Assembly: GCF_002300165.1 (NCBI RefSeq)
Contig: NZ_MLCE01000014.1
Coordinates: forward strand, 1 to 64,000
DNA: 64,000 nucleotides
Origin: Streptomyces sp. Tue6028
Lineage (GTDB): Bacteria; Actinomycetota; Actinomycetes; Streptomycetales; Streptomycetaceae
Direction: 5' to 3'
Shown piece after piece: positions 51,395 to 60,511 of the stretch (the stretch's first letter is position 1; every line of letters begins with the position of its first letter). Position numbers and translations under genes: made by a program. The notes beneath the pieces were generated by a model, which had not been told where the DNA came from, did not search any database, and worked only from the letters and a program-made list of their open reading frames with translations.

Positions 51395-52873
51395 TCATGA
51401 GCCCGTAGCGCCGAGGCCGAGACGCGAGCGTGCGTGCGCGGCGACGGGGGCGGCCAGCCAGCCGCGCCGCTCCAGTTCGCCGACCAGCCGTGCGTAGGAC
51501 GCGGCGAACAGCGCGGTGCGGGCGGGGCGGGGGGTGACGACCGTGCGGACACGGACCATCCGGTCGGCCGCCCCGGCGAGGGTGGACGCCGCGCCCATGC
51601 CGTGGGCGGCCAGCGCGGCCATGCCCAGGGCGGGTTCGGTCTCCTCGGGGATCCGGGCGGGGCGGCCGAGGATGTCGGCGCGGAGCTGGTTCCAGTACGG
51701 GCTGCGGGCGGCGCCGCCCGTGAAGGTGAGCGTGCCGTCCATGGGGGCTCCGAGGGAGTGCAGGGTGTCCAGACAGAGACGCTCGGCGAAACCGACGCCC
51801 TGGAGCAGGGCGGCCCACAGGTCCGCGTCCGAGGCGGGGCTGCCGAGGACGAAGGCGGTTGCCTCGGGGGCGAGGAAGGGAAAACGTTCGCCGGGTGAGG
51901 CCAGCGGATAGGCGATGACGGACGCGGGTTCGTGGGCGGCGGCGGCCCGGTCCAGGACGGCGGGCTCGGCGTCGGGGAAGTACACGGCGAGCGCGCCGGC
52001 GCCGACGCTCGACGCGCCGCCCGGCAGCCATCCCCCGTCCGGCGCACGGTGGTTGTAGACCACGCCGGTGGCGTCCCGCACCGGCCGCGGGGCCGCGCCC
52101 TTGAGGACGAGCGTCGTCCCGAGGACCGAGTTCCAGGAGCCCTCGTGCAGGGCGCCGGAGGCGATCTGGGCCGCGCACCCGTCGGTCATCCCGGCGACGA
52201 CGGTGGTGCCGACGGGGATGCCGGTCCGCTCGGCGGCGCTCGCGCAGACCTCGCCGATCCGGGTCCCGGGACGGACGACATCGGGCAACAGCGCGACTTC
52301 GAAGCCGAGTTCGGCGAACGCGGCGAGCGGCCAGGTGTCGTGCTCCACGTCGTAGGCGGTCTTGAGGGCGTGGCTGGAGTCCGTGGGCGGGAGCGTGCCG
52401 GTGAGCCGCGCGACGATCACGTCGGGCTGGTGCATCAGCCGGACCGCGCGCCCGTCGCCCGCCCCGTGCTCGCGGGCCAGCCAGAGCGCCTTCGGCAGAC
52501 CCCAGGCGTTCTGGACCACGAGGCCTCTCGCGCGGGCACGGTCGGCGTCCTGGGCGGCGCGTCCGTCGTCGTACATGAGGGCCGGGCCGACCGGACGTGC
52601 GGCGGCGTCCGCGAGCAGCACCGTCCCGGACGTGCCGCACACCGCGAGCCCGCCGATCCGCACCCGCAGGCGGTCCCGGAGCGCTGCCCGGGACGCCGTG
52701 CACACCGCGTCCCACCAGTCCCCCGGGTCCTGCTCGTGCCGCACTCCCGCGCGTCGCCCGCGCAGCGGGGCGACGGCGCTGCCGAGGACCGTGCCGTCGC
52801 CCGTGACGAGCAGGACGCGGACGCTCTGCGTGCCGAGGTCGACGCCGAGCCATGCCGTCCCGGCTTCCTCCAT
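51395..52873 (-). CDS. FGGY-family carbohydrate kinase (xylulokinase-like)
   Basis: 492 aa sugar kinase of the ASKHA fold. The N-terminal phosphate loop is WLGVDLGTQSVRVLL; the catalytic Asp lies in GMTDGCAAQ, and a second nucleotide loop is FTGGAARSPYWNQL. It phosphorylates a sugar or polyol, possibly a ketose. ATG at 52873 is chosen because GGGAGG lies five bases upstream; 13 further codons are open. It is divergent from the ABC transporter genes, sharing a 160-bp promoter region with palindromes, and heads a two-gene operon with the histidine phosphatase. It is not closely alike to the second FGGY kinase at 60512. Confidence 0.88.
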   Translation of the reverse strand: MEEAGTAWLGVDLGTQSVRVLLVTGDGTVLGSAVAPLRGRRAGVRHEQDPGDWWDAVCTASRAALRDRLRVRIGGLAVCGTSGTVLLADAAARPVGPALMYDDGRAAQDADRARARGLVVQNAWGLPKALWLAREHGAGDGRAVRLMHQPDVIVARLTGTLPPTDSSHALKTAYDVEHDTWPLAAFAELGFEVALLPDVVRPGTRIGEVCASAAERTGIPVGTTVVAGMTDGCAAQIASGALHEGSWNSVLGTTLVLKGAAPRPVRDATGVVYNHRAPDGGWLPGGASSVGAGALAVYFPDAEPAVLDRAAAAHEPASVIAYPLASPGERFPFLAPEATAFVLGSPASDADLWAALLQGVGFAERLCLDTLHSLGAPMDGTLTFTGGAARSPYWNQLRADILGRPARIPEETEPALGMAALAAHGMGAASTLAGAADRMVRVRTVVTPRPARTALFAASYARLVGELERRGWLAAPVAAHARSRLGLGATGS

Positions 52874-52945
52874 GAGGACCTCCCACATCGCGACCGGCAC
52901 TGTGAACTTCACACTCTGCCCCGATATTTTCCCCTGCGCGAGGGA

Positions 52946-53003
52946 TTGACGGTCAACCCCCGCCGTTACACCCTCTGTTAACGAGTCGACTCGACGTGTT
53001 AAC
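52946..53003. promoter_or_regulatory. Palindromic operators in the divergent polyol promoter
   Basis: TTGACGGTCAA (52946-52956) is a perfect palindrome around a central base. A second block has GTTAAC at 52977-52982 and again at 52998-53003, flanking the perfect palindrome CGAGTCGACTCG (52982-52993). These are candidate sites for the DeoR-family regulator encoded in the operon. Confidence 0.5.
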
Positions 53004-53035
53004 CGGACCGGACCGTACCGACGTGGAGGTCACGG

Positions 53036-54457
53036 ATGGACATGCACGTGCACGACCGCCGGCGCTTCCTCACCCTGGCCGCCGCGGCCGCCTCGGCACC
53101 GCTGCTGACGGCCTGCGGCGCCGGGTTCGGCGGAGACGACAAGAAGAGCGACGGGTCGGCCGCCGACGACGTCACCGGTTCCTTCGACTGGAAGCGGGAG
53201 AAGGGCAAGACGGTCAAGGCCCTGCTGAACAAGCACCCGTACACGGACGCCCTGATCGCCGACCTCAAGACGTTCACCGAGAAGACCGGCATCAAGGTCG
53301 AGTACGACGTCTTCCCCGAGGACAACTACTTCGACAAGCTCACCGTCGACCTGTCCAGCGGGCGCGCCTCGTACGACGTGTTCATGCTCGGCGCCTACAT
53401 GGTGTGGCAGTACGGGCCGCCGGGATGGCTGGAGGACCTCGGGCCGTGGATGCGCAACTCCTCGGCCACCGGCGACGAATGGGACCAGGACGACTTCTTC
53501 CCCAACCTCCTCCAGGCCGACCAGTGGTCGCTGAAGGCGGGGGCGCCGCTCGGGCGGGGCGGGCAGTACGCGCTGCCGTGGGGCTGGGAGACGAACGTGG
53601 TCGCGTACAACACGGACGTGTTCAGGAAGCTCGGGCTGAAGCCCGCGGAGAGCTTCGACGAACTGCGTGAACTGGCCTCCGTCATCAAGCGCAAGGCGCC
53701 CGGCGCCGGGTTCGACGGGATGTACGGGATCGCGGTGCGCGGTTCGCGCAGCTGGGCGACCATCCACCCCGGGTTCATGACGATGTACGCGCGCAACGGC
53801 CTGAAGGACTTCACCGTCACCGACGGCCGGCTCAAGCCCGCGATGAACAGCCCGGAGGCCGTCGCCTTCACCCAGGACTGGACGGACATGGTCAAGAAGG
53901 GCGGCCCGCCGTCCTGGACGTCGTACACCTGGTACCAGTGCTCCAGCGACCTGGGGGCGAAGAAGGCCGGGATGCTCTTCGACGCGGACACGGCCGCGTA
54001 CTTCCAGGCCGTGGCGGGGGCGAGCCCCGCGTCCGGGAAGATCGCCTTCCACCCTGGTCCGAAGGGTCCCGGCGGCTCCCTCGCCACCAACATGTGGATC
54101 TGGTCGCTCGGCATGAACGCCAAGAGCGGCAAGAAGTCCGCGGCCTGGCTGTTCCTCCAGTGGGCCACCGGCAAGGAGCACCTGCGCAAGGGCGCGATCA
54201 CCCACAACCACATCGACCCGGTCCGCAGGTCGATCAGTCAGGACGGCGCGTACAAGGACAAGATGAAGCATCTGGAGGGCTTCATCGACACCTTCGAGAC
54301 GGTCGTCGACCAGACGAAGATCCAGTTCACTCCGCAGGAACAGTTCTTCGACGCGACGACGAGCTGGGCGGCGGCGCTCCAGGAGATCTACGGCGGCAAG
54401 AACGCCAAGTCCGTCCTCGGCGGACTGGCGAGCGACCTCGCCGCCAAGGTGGGCTGA
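53036..54457 (+). CDS. ABC sugar/polyol transporter substrate-binding lipoprotein
   Basis: 473 aa family-1 extracellular solute-binding protein. The N-terminus has a twin-Arg-like DRRRFLTLAAAAASAP and a lipobox LLTAC, giving an anchor Cys near residue 26. The mature part has the usual two-lobe fold with many aromatic residues, including GPPGWLEDLGPW and QYALPWGWETNVVAYNTDVF. It is the first gene of an eight-gene plus-strand operon. Similar proteins serve glycerol, sugar-alcohol or oligosaccharide uptake. Given the kinases in the locus, a polyol or simple sugar is likely. The permease gene starts 5 bp after its stop. Confidence 0.9.
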   Translation: MDMHVHDRRRFLTLAAAAASAPLLTACGAGFGGDDKKSDGSAADDVTGSFDWKREKGKTVKALLNKHPYTDALIADLKTFTEKTGIKVEYDVFPEDNYFDKLTVDLSSGRASYDVFMLGAYMVWQYGPPGWLEDLGPWMRNSSATGDEWDQDDFFPNLLQADQWSLKAGAPLGRGGQYALPWGWETNVVAYNTDVFRKLGLKPAESFDELRELASVIKRKAPGAGFDGMYGIAVRGSRSWATIHPGFMTMYARNGLKDFTVTDGRLKPAMNSPEAVAFTQDWTDMVKKGGPPSWTSYTWYQCSSDLGAKKAGMLFDADTAAYFQAVAGASPASGKIAFHPGPKGPGGSLATNMWIWSLGMNAKSGKKSAAWLFLQWATGKEHLRKGAITHNHIDPVRRSISQDGAYKDKMKHLEGFIDTFETVVDQTKIQFTPQEQFFDATTSWAAALQEIYGGKNAKSVLGGLASDLAAKVG

Positions 54458-54462
54458 GCCCG

Positions 54463-55428
54463 ATGCCCCCGACGACCTCGTTGAAGGAGACCGACCACGG
54501 GGCGGCCTCCCACGAGGAGGGCACCCGGCAGGTACGGGCCGTACCGCGCTGGCGGCGCGGTCTGCGCCCGTACCTGCTGATCGTGCCCGCCCTGCTGCTG
54601 ACCGGCGGCATCCTGTACCCCTTCGGACTCGGCCTCTACTACACGCTGTTCGACTTCTCGGCGAGCAAGCCGCAGCCGGACATGGTGGGTTTCGAGAACT
54701 ACCGCACGGTCTTCACCCAGGAGGCCTTCTGGAACTCCGCATGGGTGACGACCCTGTACGCGGTGGGAGCGGCGGCGGCCGAGACCGTGCTCGGGGTCGG
54801 CGTCGCGCTGCTGCTGCACCGCTCCACGCGCGTCGGCCGGGTCCTGGAGAAGATCCTCATCCTGCCGCTGATGATCGCCCCCGTGATCGCCGCGATCATG
54901 TGGAAGCTGATGCTCCAGCCGTCGGTGGGCGTGGTCAACCACCTGCTGGAACCGTTCGGTCTCGGCGGGGTGCAGTGGACCAACACCCCGACCGGCGCGC
55001 TGCTGTCGTCGATCGCCGTGGACGTGTGGGTGTACACACCGTTCGTCGCCGTCCTCGCCCTGGCCGGACTGCGCTCGCTGCCCGTCTCCCCCTTCGAGGC
55101 GGCGGCGGTGGACGGCGCCGGCTGGTGGTACACCTTCCGGCGGCTCACGCTCCCGATGCTGTGGCCGTACGTGCTGGTCGCGGTGATCTTCCGGTTCATG
55201 GACTCGCTCAAGGTGTTCGACATCATCTACGCCCTCACCGAGGGCGGGCCCGGCGACTCCACCGTCGTGCTCCAGATCCGGGCCTACCTGGAGGCGATCC
55301 GCTTCCAGCGGTACTCCTTCGGGATCAGCTACACCGTCGTGCTGTGGGCCGTGGTCTATCTGGCGGCGACCGTACTGGTCCGCCGTCTGGGCAAGATCCA
55401 GCGCCGGGCCGCGGAGGTGACCGAATGA
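54463..55428 (+). CDS. ABC sugar/polyol transporter permease 1 (MalF type)
   Basis: 321 aa with a ~40-residue cytoplasmic N-terminus and six membrane helices. The ATPase-docking EAA loop is EAAAVDGAGWWYTFRRLTLP. It is the larger, UgpA/MalF-type partner of the second permease, which starts in its last codons (ATGA overlap at 55425-55428). Substrate specificity follows the binding protein. Confidence 0.92.
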   Translation: MPPTTSLKETDHGAASHEEGTRQVRAVPRWRRGLRPYLLIVPALLLTGGILYPFGLGLYYTLFDFSASKPQPDMVGFENYRTVFTQEAFWNSAWVTTLYAVGAAAAETVLGVGVALLLHRSTRVGRVLEKILILPLMIAPVIAAIMWKLMLQPSVGVVNHLLEPFGLGGVQWTNTPTGALLSSIAVDVWVYTPFVAVLALAGLRSLPVSPFEAAAVDGAGWWYTFRRLTLPMLWPYVLVAVIFRFMDSLKVFDIIYALTEGGPGDSTVVLQIRAYLEAIRFQRYSFGISYTVVLWAVVYLAATVLVRRLGKIQRRAAEVTE

Positions 55429-56255
55429 CCGGCAGGAAAAGGCTGTGGGGGTGGCTCGCGGACGCCGCGCTGATCCTCTACTTCGTCTTCGCGCTCTTCC
55501 CGATCGCCTGGATGGCGATCCTCTCGCTCAAGCCCGCCGACCAACTCTTCAGCACCTACTTCTCGTTCACTCCGACCCTCGACGCGTACCGGACCGTGCT
55601 CGGGGACAGCGAGGGCATCCCGTTCGTGCGGTTCTTCGTCAACAGCCTGGTCGTGTCGGTCGGCGCGGTGGCGCTCTCCCTCGTCGTCGGCCTCCCGGCG
55701 GCGTACGCGTCGGCACGGTGGCGGTTCAAGGGCTCCGAGAACCTGATGTTCACGCTGCTGTCGTTCCGCTTCGCCCCCGAACTCACCGTGATCATCCCGC
55801 TGTTCGTGCTCTACCAGAAGCTCGGCCTGTTCGACACCTACGTCGGCATGGTGTGGGTGCTGCAGCTGATCACCCTCCCGCTGATCGTGTGGATCATGCG
55901 GTCGTACTTCGCCGATCTGACCCCGGAGCTGGAACAGGCCGCGCTCCTCGACGGCTACACCCGCAAGCAGGCGTTCTTCAGGGTCGCCCTGCCCCTGGTC
56001 AAGCCCGGGATCGCGGCCGTGTCGCTGCTGGCGTTCATCTTCGCCTGGAACAACTTCGTCTTCCCCCTCATCCTCACCTCGTCGCAGGCGCAGACCGTCA
56101 CCGTGGGCGCGCTCTCCTTCCTCGGCGGGGACCGGCCCAAGTACAACCTGACGGCCGCCGCCGCGCTCGTGTCCGTCGTGCCGCCGCTGCTGCTCGCGCT
56201 GACCATCCAGCGCTATCTGGTGCGCGGGCTGTCCTTCGGGGCGGTGAAGTCGTGA
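55425..56255 (+). CDS. ABC sugar/polyol transporter permease 2 (MalG type)
   Basis: 276 aa, six helices, UgpE/MalG-type. The EAA loop reads EQAALLDGYTRKQAFFRVALP. Its start overlaps the stop of permease 1 and its stop overlaps the GTG start of the first ATPase, so the three are translationally coupled. Confidence 0.92.
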   Translation: MTGRKRLWGWLADAALILYFVFALFPIAWMAILSLKPADQLFSTYFSFTPTLDAYRTVLGDSEGIPFVRFFVNSLVVSVGAVALSLVVGLPAAYASARWRFKGSENLMFTLLSFRFAPELTVIIPLFVLYQKLGLFDTYVGMVWVLQLITLPLIVWIMRSYFADLTPELEQAALLDGYTRKQAFFRVALPLVKPGIAAVSLLAFIFAWNNFVFPLILTSSQAQTVTVGALSFLGGDRPKYNLTAAAALVSVVPPLLLALTIQRYLVRGLSFGAVKS

Positions 56256-57376
56256 GCGTCTCCGACACGCTGAACGCGTCCGCGCGGCCCGCGGCGATCG
56301 CGCTGCGCGGGATCCACAAGGCGTACGGGCGCAGGACGGCCCTCGACGGACTCGAACTGGATGTGGCGGAAGGCGAGTTCTTCTGTCTGCTCGGGCCCTC
56401 GGGAGCGGGCAAGACGACGACGCTGAAGACGGTGGCCGGACTCGAACAGCCCGACTCCGGCACGGTCGAGCTCGACGGCACGGACATGGCGGGCGTCGAA
56501 CCCTACGACCGCGGTGTCGCCATGTGCTTCGAGAGCTACGCGCTCTACCCGCACCGCTCGGCATACGACAACCTCGCCTCCCCGCTGCGCTCGCCCCGGC
56601 ACCGGCTGCCCGCGTCCGAGGCCCGCGACCGCGTCGGCGCGATCGCCGAACTCCTCGGCATCAGCGCGCTGCTGGACCGGCCGGTGGGCGCGCTGTCGAA
56701 CGGGCAGCGGCAGCGGATCGCGCTCGGCCGGGTACTGGTGCGGCCCGCCCGCGCCTTCCTCCTCGACGAACCGCTCTCCCACCTCGACGCCAAGCTCCGC
56801 CAGTCGATGCGCGCCGAACTCAAGGCGATCGGCGCCGTGCGCCGCACCACCACGCTGTACGTCACCCACGACTCCGTGGAGGCACTGGCGCTCGGCGACC
56901 GGATCGGCGTCATCCGGGACGGCCGGATCGTGCAGAGCGGGACGCGCGAGGAGATCTGGTACCGGCCCCGCGACACCGAGGTCGCGCGGGCCTTCGGCCG
57001 GCCGCGGATCAATCTGCTGCCGGGGACGATCACCGACGACGGCCGCTTCTGCGCCGTGGACGGGGCCTTCGAGCTGCCCGTCGCCGCACGGACCGCCGCG
57101 GGGACCGAGGTACTGGCCGGGGTGCGCCCGCGCGACCTGGCGCTCGGCGGCGAGGGCCACGAGCTCACCGGCACCGTCTACGTCACCGAGGTGCTCGGCC
57201 GGGCCGTCGAGGTCACCGTCCGGCTCGGCACACAGCACGTGTCGTTGGTCGTGCCCCGGGCCGACGCGACACACCTGCGTCCCGACGATCCGGTACGGCT
57301 GACCGTCCGGCCTGAGAACCTGCTGCTGTTCGAGGCCGACCGGCCGGAGCGTCCAGGACGAAGGATCGGGCAATGA
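56252..57376 (+). CDS. ABC transporter ATP-binding protein 1, Q-loop variant
   Basis: 374 aa MsmK/UgpC-type ATPase. The ATPase part (about residues 15-240) has Walker A GPSGAGKTT, Walker B AFLLDEPLSHLD and switch His in YVTHDSVEA. Two motifs depart from the norm: the Q-loop is MCFESYALYPH with Glu instead of Gln, and the signature is LSNGQRQ instead of LSGGQ. A C-terminal TOBE/MRP-like regulatory domain follows (about 250-370). GTG start at 56252 overlaps the preceding stop. It pairs with the second ATPase at 58209 and with the two permeases; two different ATPases in one transporter is known from the rhizobial glycerol system GlpST. Confidence 0.92.
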   Translation: MSVSDTLNASARPAAIALRGIHKAYGRRTALDGLELDVAEGEFFCLLGPSGAGKTTTLKTVAGLEQPDSGTVELDGTDMAGVEPYDRGVAMCFESYALYPHRSAYDNLASPLRSPRHRLPASEARDRVGAIAELLGISALLDRPVGALSNGQRQRIALGRVLVRPARAFLLDEPLSHLDAKLRQSMRAELKAIGAVRRTTTLYVTHDSVEALALGDRIGVIRDGRIVQSGTREEIWYRPRDTEVARAFGRPRINLLPGTITDDGRFCAVDGAFELPVAARTAAGTEVLAGVRPRDLALGGEGHELTGTVYVTEVLGRAVEVTVRLGTQHVSLVVPRADATHLRPDDPVRLTVRPENLLLFEADRPERPGRRIGQ

Positions 57377-58185
57377 GCAGCAGCAACACCGGTGGCGCAC
57401 CCCAGGGCCCCGCGGTCCGCCAGGCCGCCATGGCCGAGCAGGTACTGGCCGACGGATCGGCGACCGCCGCCGAGCTGGCCGAACGCTTCGGGGTGAGCCT
57501 GATGACGATACACAGGGACCTCGACGAGCTCGAACGGCAGGGAATCGTAAGGAAGTTCAGGGGCGGGGTGACCGCGCAGCCGTCCGGGGTGTTCGAGTCG
57601 AACGTGCAGTACCGGCTGAAGTCGATGCGCCCGCAGAAGGCGGCCGTCGCGGAGCACGCGCTGAGCCTCGTCGAGCCCGGCATGGCCGTCCTCCTCGACG
57701 ACTCGACGTCCGCGCTGGAGATAGCCCGCGGGCTCAGGGCCGGCGACATCACCCCGCTCACGGTCGTCACCAACTTCCTGGAGGCGATCAACCTGCTCTC
57801 CGACCGGCGCGGCATCCATCTGATGGCGCTGGGCGGCGACTACGACCCGCTGCACTCCTCGTTCCTCGGCGTGTCGTGCGTGGAGGCGGTGCAGTCGCTG
57901 CGCGTCGACGTGTGCTTCGCGTCGACGTCCGCGGTCTTCGGCGGGTACGCATACCACCAGGAGCAGCACATCGTGTCCGTGAAGCGCGCCATGCTCGACT
58001 CGGCCGCCCGCAACATCCTGCTGCTCGACCACACCAAGCTCGGCAGGGTCGCCCTGCACCGGGTCGCCCCGCTGTCCCGCTTCGATCTGGTCCTCGTCGA
58101 CGACGGGGCGTCGGCGGAGGCGCTGCGCGATCTGGACGAGCACAAGGTCCCCTACGAAGTGTGCGCCGTCGGCGGCGGCACCTGA
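57373..58185 (+). CDS. DeoR-family transcriptional regulator
   Basis: 270 aa. The N-terminal helix-turn-helix (about residues 20-60) reads ATAAELAERFGVSLMTIHRD, and the C-terminal sugar-phosphate-binding domain (about 80-255) has LDDSTSALEIARGL and GGDYDPLHSSFLG. DeoR-type regulators are mostly repressors released by a phosphorylated sugar. It lies inside the operon between the two ATPase genes and overlaps the first (ATGA), so it is coexpressed with its likely targets. Its sites are probably the palindromes at 52946-53003. The inducer would be the product of one of the two FGGY kinases. Confidence 0.9.
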   Translation: MSSSNTGGAPQGPAVRQAAMAEQVLADGSATAAELAERFGVSLMTIHRDLDELERQGIVRKFRGGVTAQPSGVFESNVQYRLKSMRPQKAAVAEHALSLVEPGMAVLLDDSTSALEIARGLRAGDITPLTVVTNFLEAINLLSDRRGIHLMALGGDYDPLHSSFLGVSCVEAVQSLRVDVCFASTSAVFGGYAYHQEQHIVSVKRAMLDSAARNILLLDHTKLGRVALHRVAPLSRFDLVLVDDGASAEALRDLDEHKVPYEVCAVGGGT

Positions 58186-58208
58186 CCCCATGGCCACGGA
58201 GGGCAGCG

Positions 58209-59297
58209 ATGACGGCACTGGAGCTCCGGCAGCTGCGCAAGACGTACCGGTCCCGGGGCCGCCCCGCCGTGGACGCGGTGCGCGGCATCGACCTGGAGCT
58301 GCGCTCCGGCGAACTGCTCGGCCTGCTCGGCCCGTCCGGATGCGGCAAGTCCACCACGCTGCGCATGATCGCCGGCCTGGAGACGGTGACCGGCGGTGAC
58401 ATCCTGGTGGGCGGCGCCTCGGTGGTGGGGCGGCCCGCACAGGACCGCAACATCGGCGTCGCCTTCGAGAACTACGCGCTGTACCCGCCGCTGAGCGTCG
58501 CCGAGAACCTGTCGTTCGGGCTGCGGGCGCGCGGCCGGAGGACACGCGGCTCCCGCGACGACATCGCCCGCAGGGTCGCCGAGATCGCCGAGCGCGTCGA
58601 CCTCGCGGACATCCTCCAGGCCCGTCCGGCCGGACTGTCCAGCGGCCAGAAGCAGCGCGTGGCCCTCGCCCGCGCCCTCATCCGCGAACCCGACGTCCTG
58701 CTCCTGGACGAACCGCTGTCGCATCTCGACGCGGCCCAGCGCGACACCACCCGCCGCGAGCTCAAACGCATCCAGCGGGACCTGGGGCACACCACGATCC
58801 TGGTCACGCACGACCAGGAGGAGGCCCTCTCCCTCGCCGACCGGATCGCCGTGATGAAGGACGGCGTGATCCAGCAGCTGGGCACGCCGTACGAGATCTA
58901 CGACAGCCCGGCCAACGTGTTCGTCGCCGACTTCGTCGGGGAGCCCGCGGTCAACCTGCTGCCGGGGACGGCGACGGGCGACGGACACGTGCGGCTCTCC
59001 GGCACGGTCGCCTTCGCGCTGCCGCTGAAGGTGGCGGAAGGACGCGAGGTGGTGATCGGCATCCGGCCCGAGGACCTGGAACTGTCCGGCGAGAGCGGGG
59101 TCCCCGCCCGGGTGACCGCCCACGAGCCGCTTCTGGAGTCGGGTATCGCCACCCTGTCCCTGGAGGGCGTCGCACGGCCGCTCGTCGTCCTCACCGGACC
59201 CGAGGCGCGGCTCGCCCGGGACGAACGGGTCCGGGTGACCGCCGATCCCGCCCTCACCCATGTCTTCGACGCCGAGACGGGAGACTCCCTGCGATGA
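58209..59297 (+). CDS. ABC transporter ATP-binding protein 2, Q-loop variant
   Basis: 362 aa MsmK/UgpC-type ATPase. Walker A GPSGCGKSTT, Walker B LLLDEPLSHLD, and switch His in LVTHDQEEA are normal. As in ATPase 1 the Q-loop has Glu, here VAFENYALYPP, and the signature is GLSSGQKQR. The TOBE-like domain follows from about residue 240. ATG at 58209 follows GGAGGGCAGCG. Its stop overlaps the dehydrogenase start. Because both ATPases share the Glu, the change is an old feature of this transporter type rather than a recent loss. Confidence 0.92.
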   Translation: MTALELRQLRKTYRSRGRPAVDAVRGIDLELRSGELLGLLGPSGCGKSTTLRMIAGLETVTGGDILVGGASVVGRPAQDRNIGVAFENYALYPPLSVAENLSFGLRARGRRTRGSRDDIARRVAEIAERVDLADILQARPAGLSSGQKQRVALARALIREPDVLLLDEPLSHLDAAQRDTTRRELKRIQRDLGHTTILVTHDQEEALSLADRIAVMKDGVIQQLGTPYEIYDSPANVFVADFVGEPAVNLLPGTATGDGHVRLSGTVAFALPLKVAEGREVVIGIRPEDLELSGESGVPARVTAHEPLLESGIATLSLEGVARPLVVLTGPEARLARDERVRVTADPALTHVFDAETGDSLR

Positions 59298-60451
59298 CGC
59301 CCGCGACACCCGCGACGACACCCGACACGGCCTCCGCCACGACGACACCGAGGACGGCGTCGGAGGCGCCCTCCACCACGAGACCATCGACGGCCCCCGA
59401 GTCGGCCCCCGCCGTGCCGGCGCCCGTGCGGGTGGTGGCCGCCGGGGACCACTTCGTCCTCCCCGCCCTCATCACCTCCGCCGTCCGCGAAGAACTCCGC
59501 GACCACCCCTTCTCCGTCCGTGAGCTGACGCTCGGCTGGCCGCTCGAACCCTTCGGCCGGGTCGCCGAGGTCGAGGAGGCCAGCGACGCCGAGGACGAGC
59601 TCGCCGAGGCACTCGCCGACGCGGACGTGCTGGTCACCCAGATGGGCCCGGTGACCGAACGGGTACTGGCCGCCGCACCCCGGCTGCGGCTCGTGGTGGT
59701 CTGCCGGGGCGGCCCGGTGAACGTGAACCTGTCGGCGGCCCGCGCGCACGGCGTACGGGTGTGTTTCGCGCCCGGCCGCAACGCCGCCGCGACCGCCGAG
59801 TTCACCGTCGGTCTGCTGCTCGCCGCGCTGCGCCGTATCCCCCAGGCCCACGACCTGCTGGCCCGGCAGGGCAGTTGGGGCGGAGCGGCCTACTACACGT
59901 ACGAGAACAGCGGGCTGGAGCTGGAGGACCTGCCCGTGGGGCTCGTCGGCTACGGCGCGGTCGGCAGCCGTGTCGCCCGGGTGCTCGGCGCGTTCGGGGC
60001 GCGGGTGCTGGTGCACGACCCCTACGTACGCGGCGAGGTGCACGGGCTCAGGGTCGGCTCGCTCGACGAACTCCTCGGCCGTTCCCGGGTGATCAGCCTG
60101 CACGCGCGGCTCACGCCCGAGACCCGTGGCCTGATCGGCGCCCGCGAACTGGCGCTGCTGCCGTCGGGCGCCGTGCTGGTGAACGTGGCGCGCGGCCCGC
60201 TCGTCGACGAACAGGCGCTGTGCGAGGCCCTCAAGAACGGCCGGCTGTCGGCGGCGGCCCTGGACACCTTCGAGCAGGAGCCGGTGCCGCCCGCCTCACC
60301 GCTGCTCGACCTCGCCGGGACCGAACGGCTGGTGATGACACCGCACCTGGGCGGGGCGAGCCGCGCCGTGGCCGAAAAGGCCGCACGGATCGCGGCTGCC
60401 GAGGTGGGCCGCTGGACACGTGGGGAGCCGCTGGCACACTGCCTCGACTGA
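59294..60451 (+). CDS. D-isomer-specific 2-hydroxyacid dehydrogenase family protein
   Basis: 385 aa NAD(P)-dependent dehydrogenase. The first ~40 residues are a Thr/Pro/Ala-rich leader that is unlikely to be conserved. The Rossmann motif is VGYGAVGSRVARVLGAFGARVLVHDPY; the catalytic Arg is in NVARGPLVDE, the Glu follows downstream in the TFEQEP segment, and the His is in MTPHLGGAS. It would interconvert a 2-hydroxy acid and a 2-keto acid, or in this locus perhaps an aldonate or tetronate derived from the polyol. It overlaps the ATPase 2 gene by 4 bp and is followed by the kinase after 60 bp. Confidence 0.88.
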   Translation: MTPATPATTPDTASATTTPRTASEAPSTTRPSTAPESAPAVPAPVRVVAAGDHFVLPALITSAVREELRDHPFSVRELTLGWPLEPFGRVAEVEEASDAEDELAEALADADVLVTQMGPVTERVLAAAPRLRLVVVCRGGPVNVNLSAARAHGVRVCFAPGRNAAATAEFTVGLLLAALRRIPQAHDLLARQGSWGGAAYYTYENSGLELEDLPVGLVGYGAVGSRVARVLGAFGARVLVHDPYVRGEVHGLRVGSLDELLGRSRVISLHARLTPETRGLIGARELALLPSGAVLVNVARGPLVDEQALCEALKNGRLSAAALDTFEQEPVPPASPLLDLAGTERLVMTPHLGGASRAVAEKAARIAAAEVGRWTRGEPLAHCLD

Positions 60452-60511
60452 GGCCCATGGCAGGGAAGTTGACGGTTGCAGCGCGAGCGGGGCCGAGGGA
60501 GGCCGAGGGGC

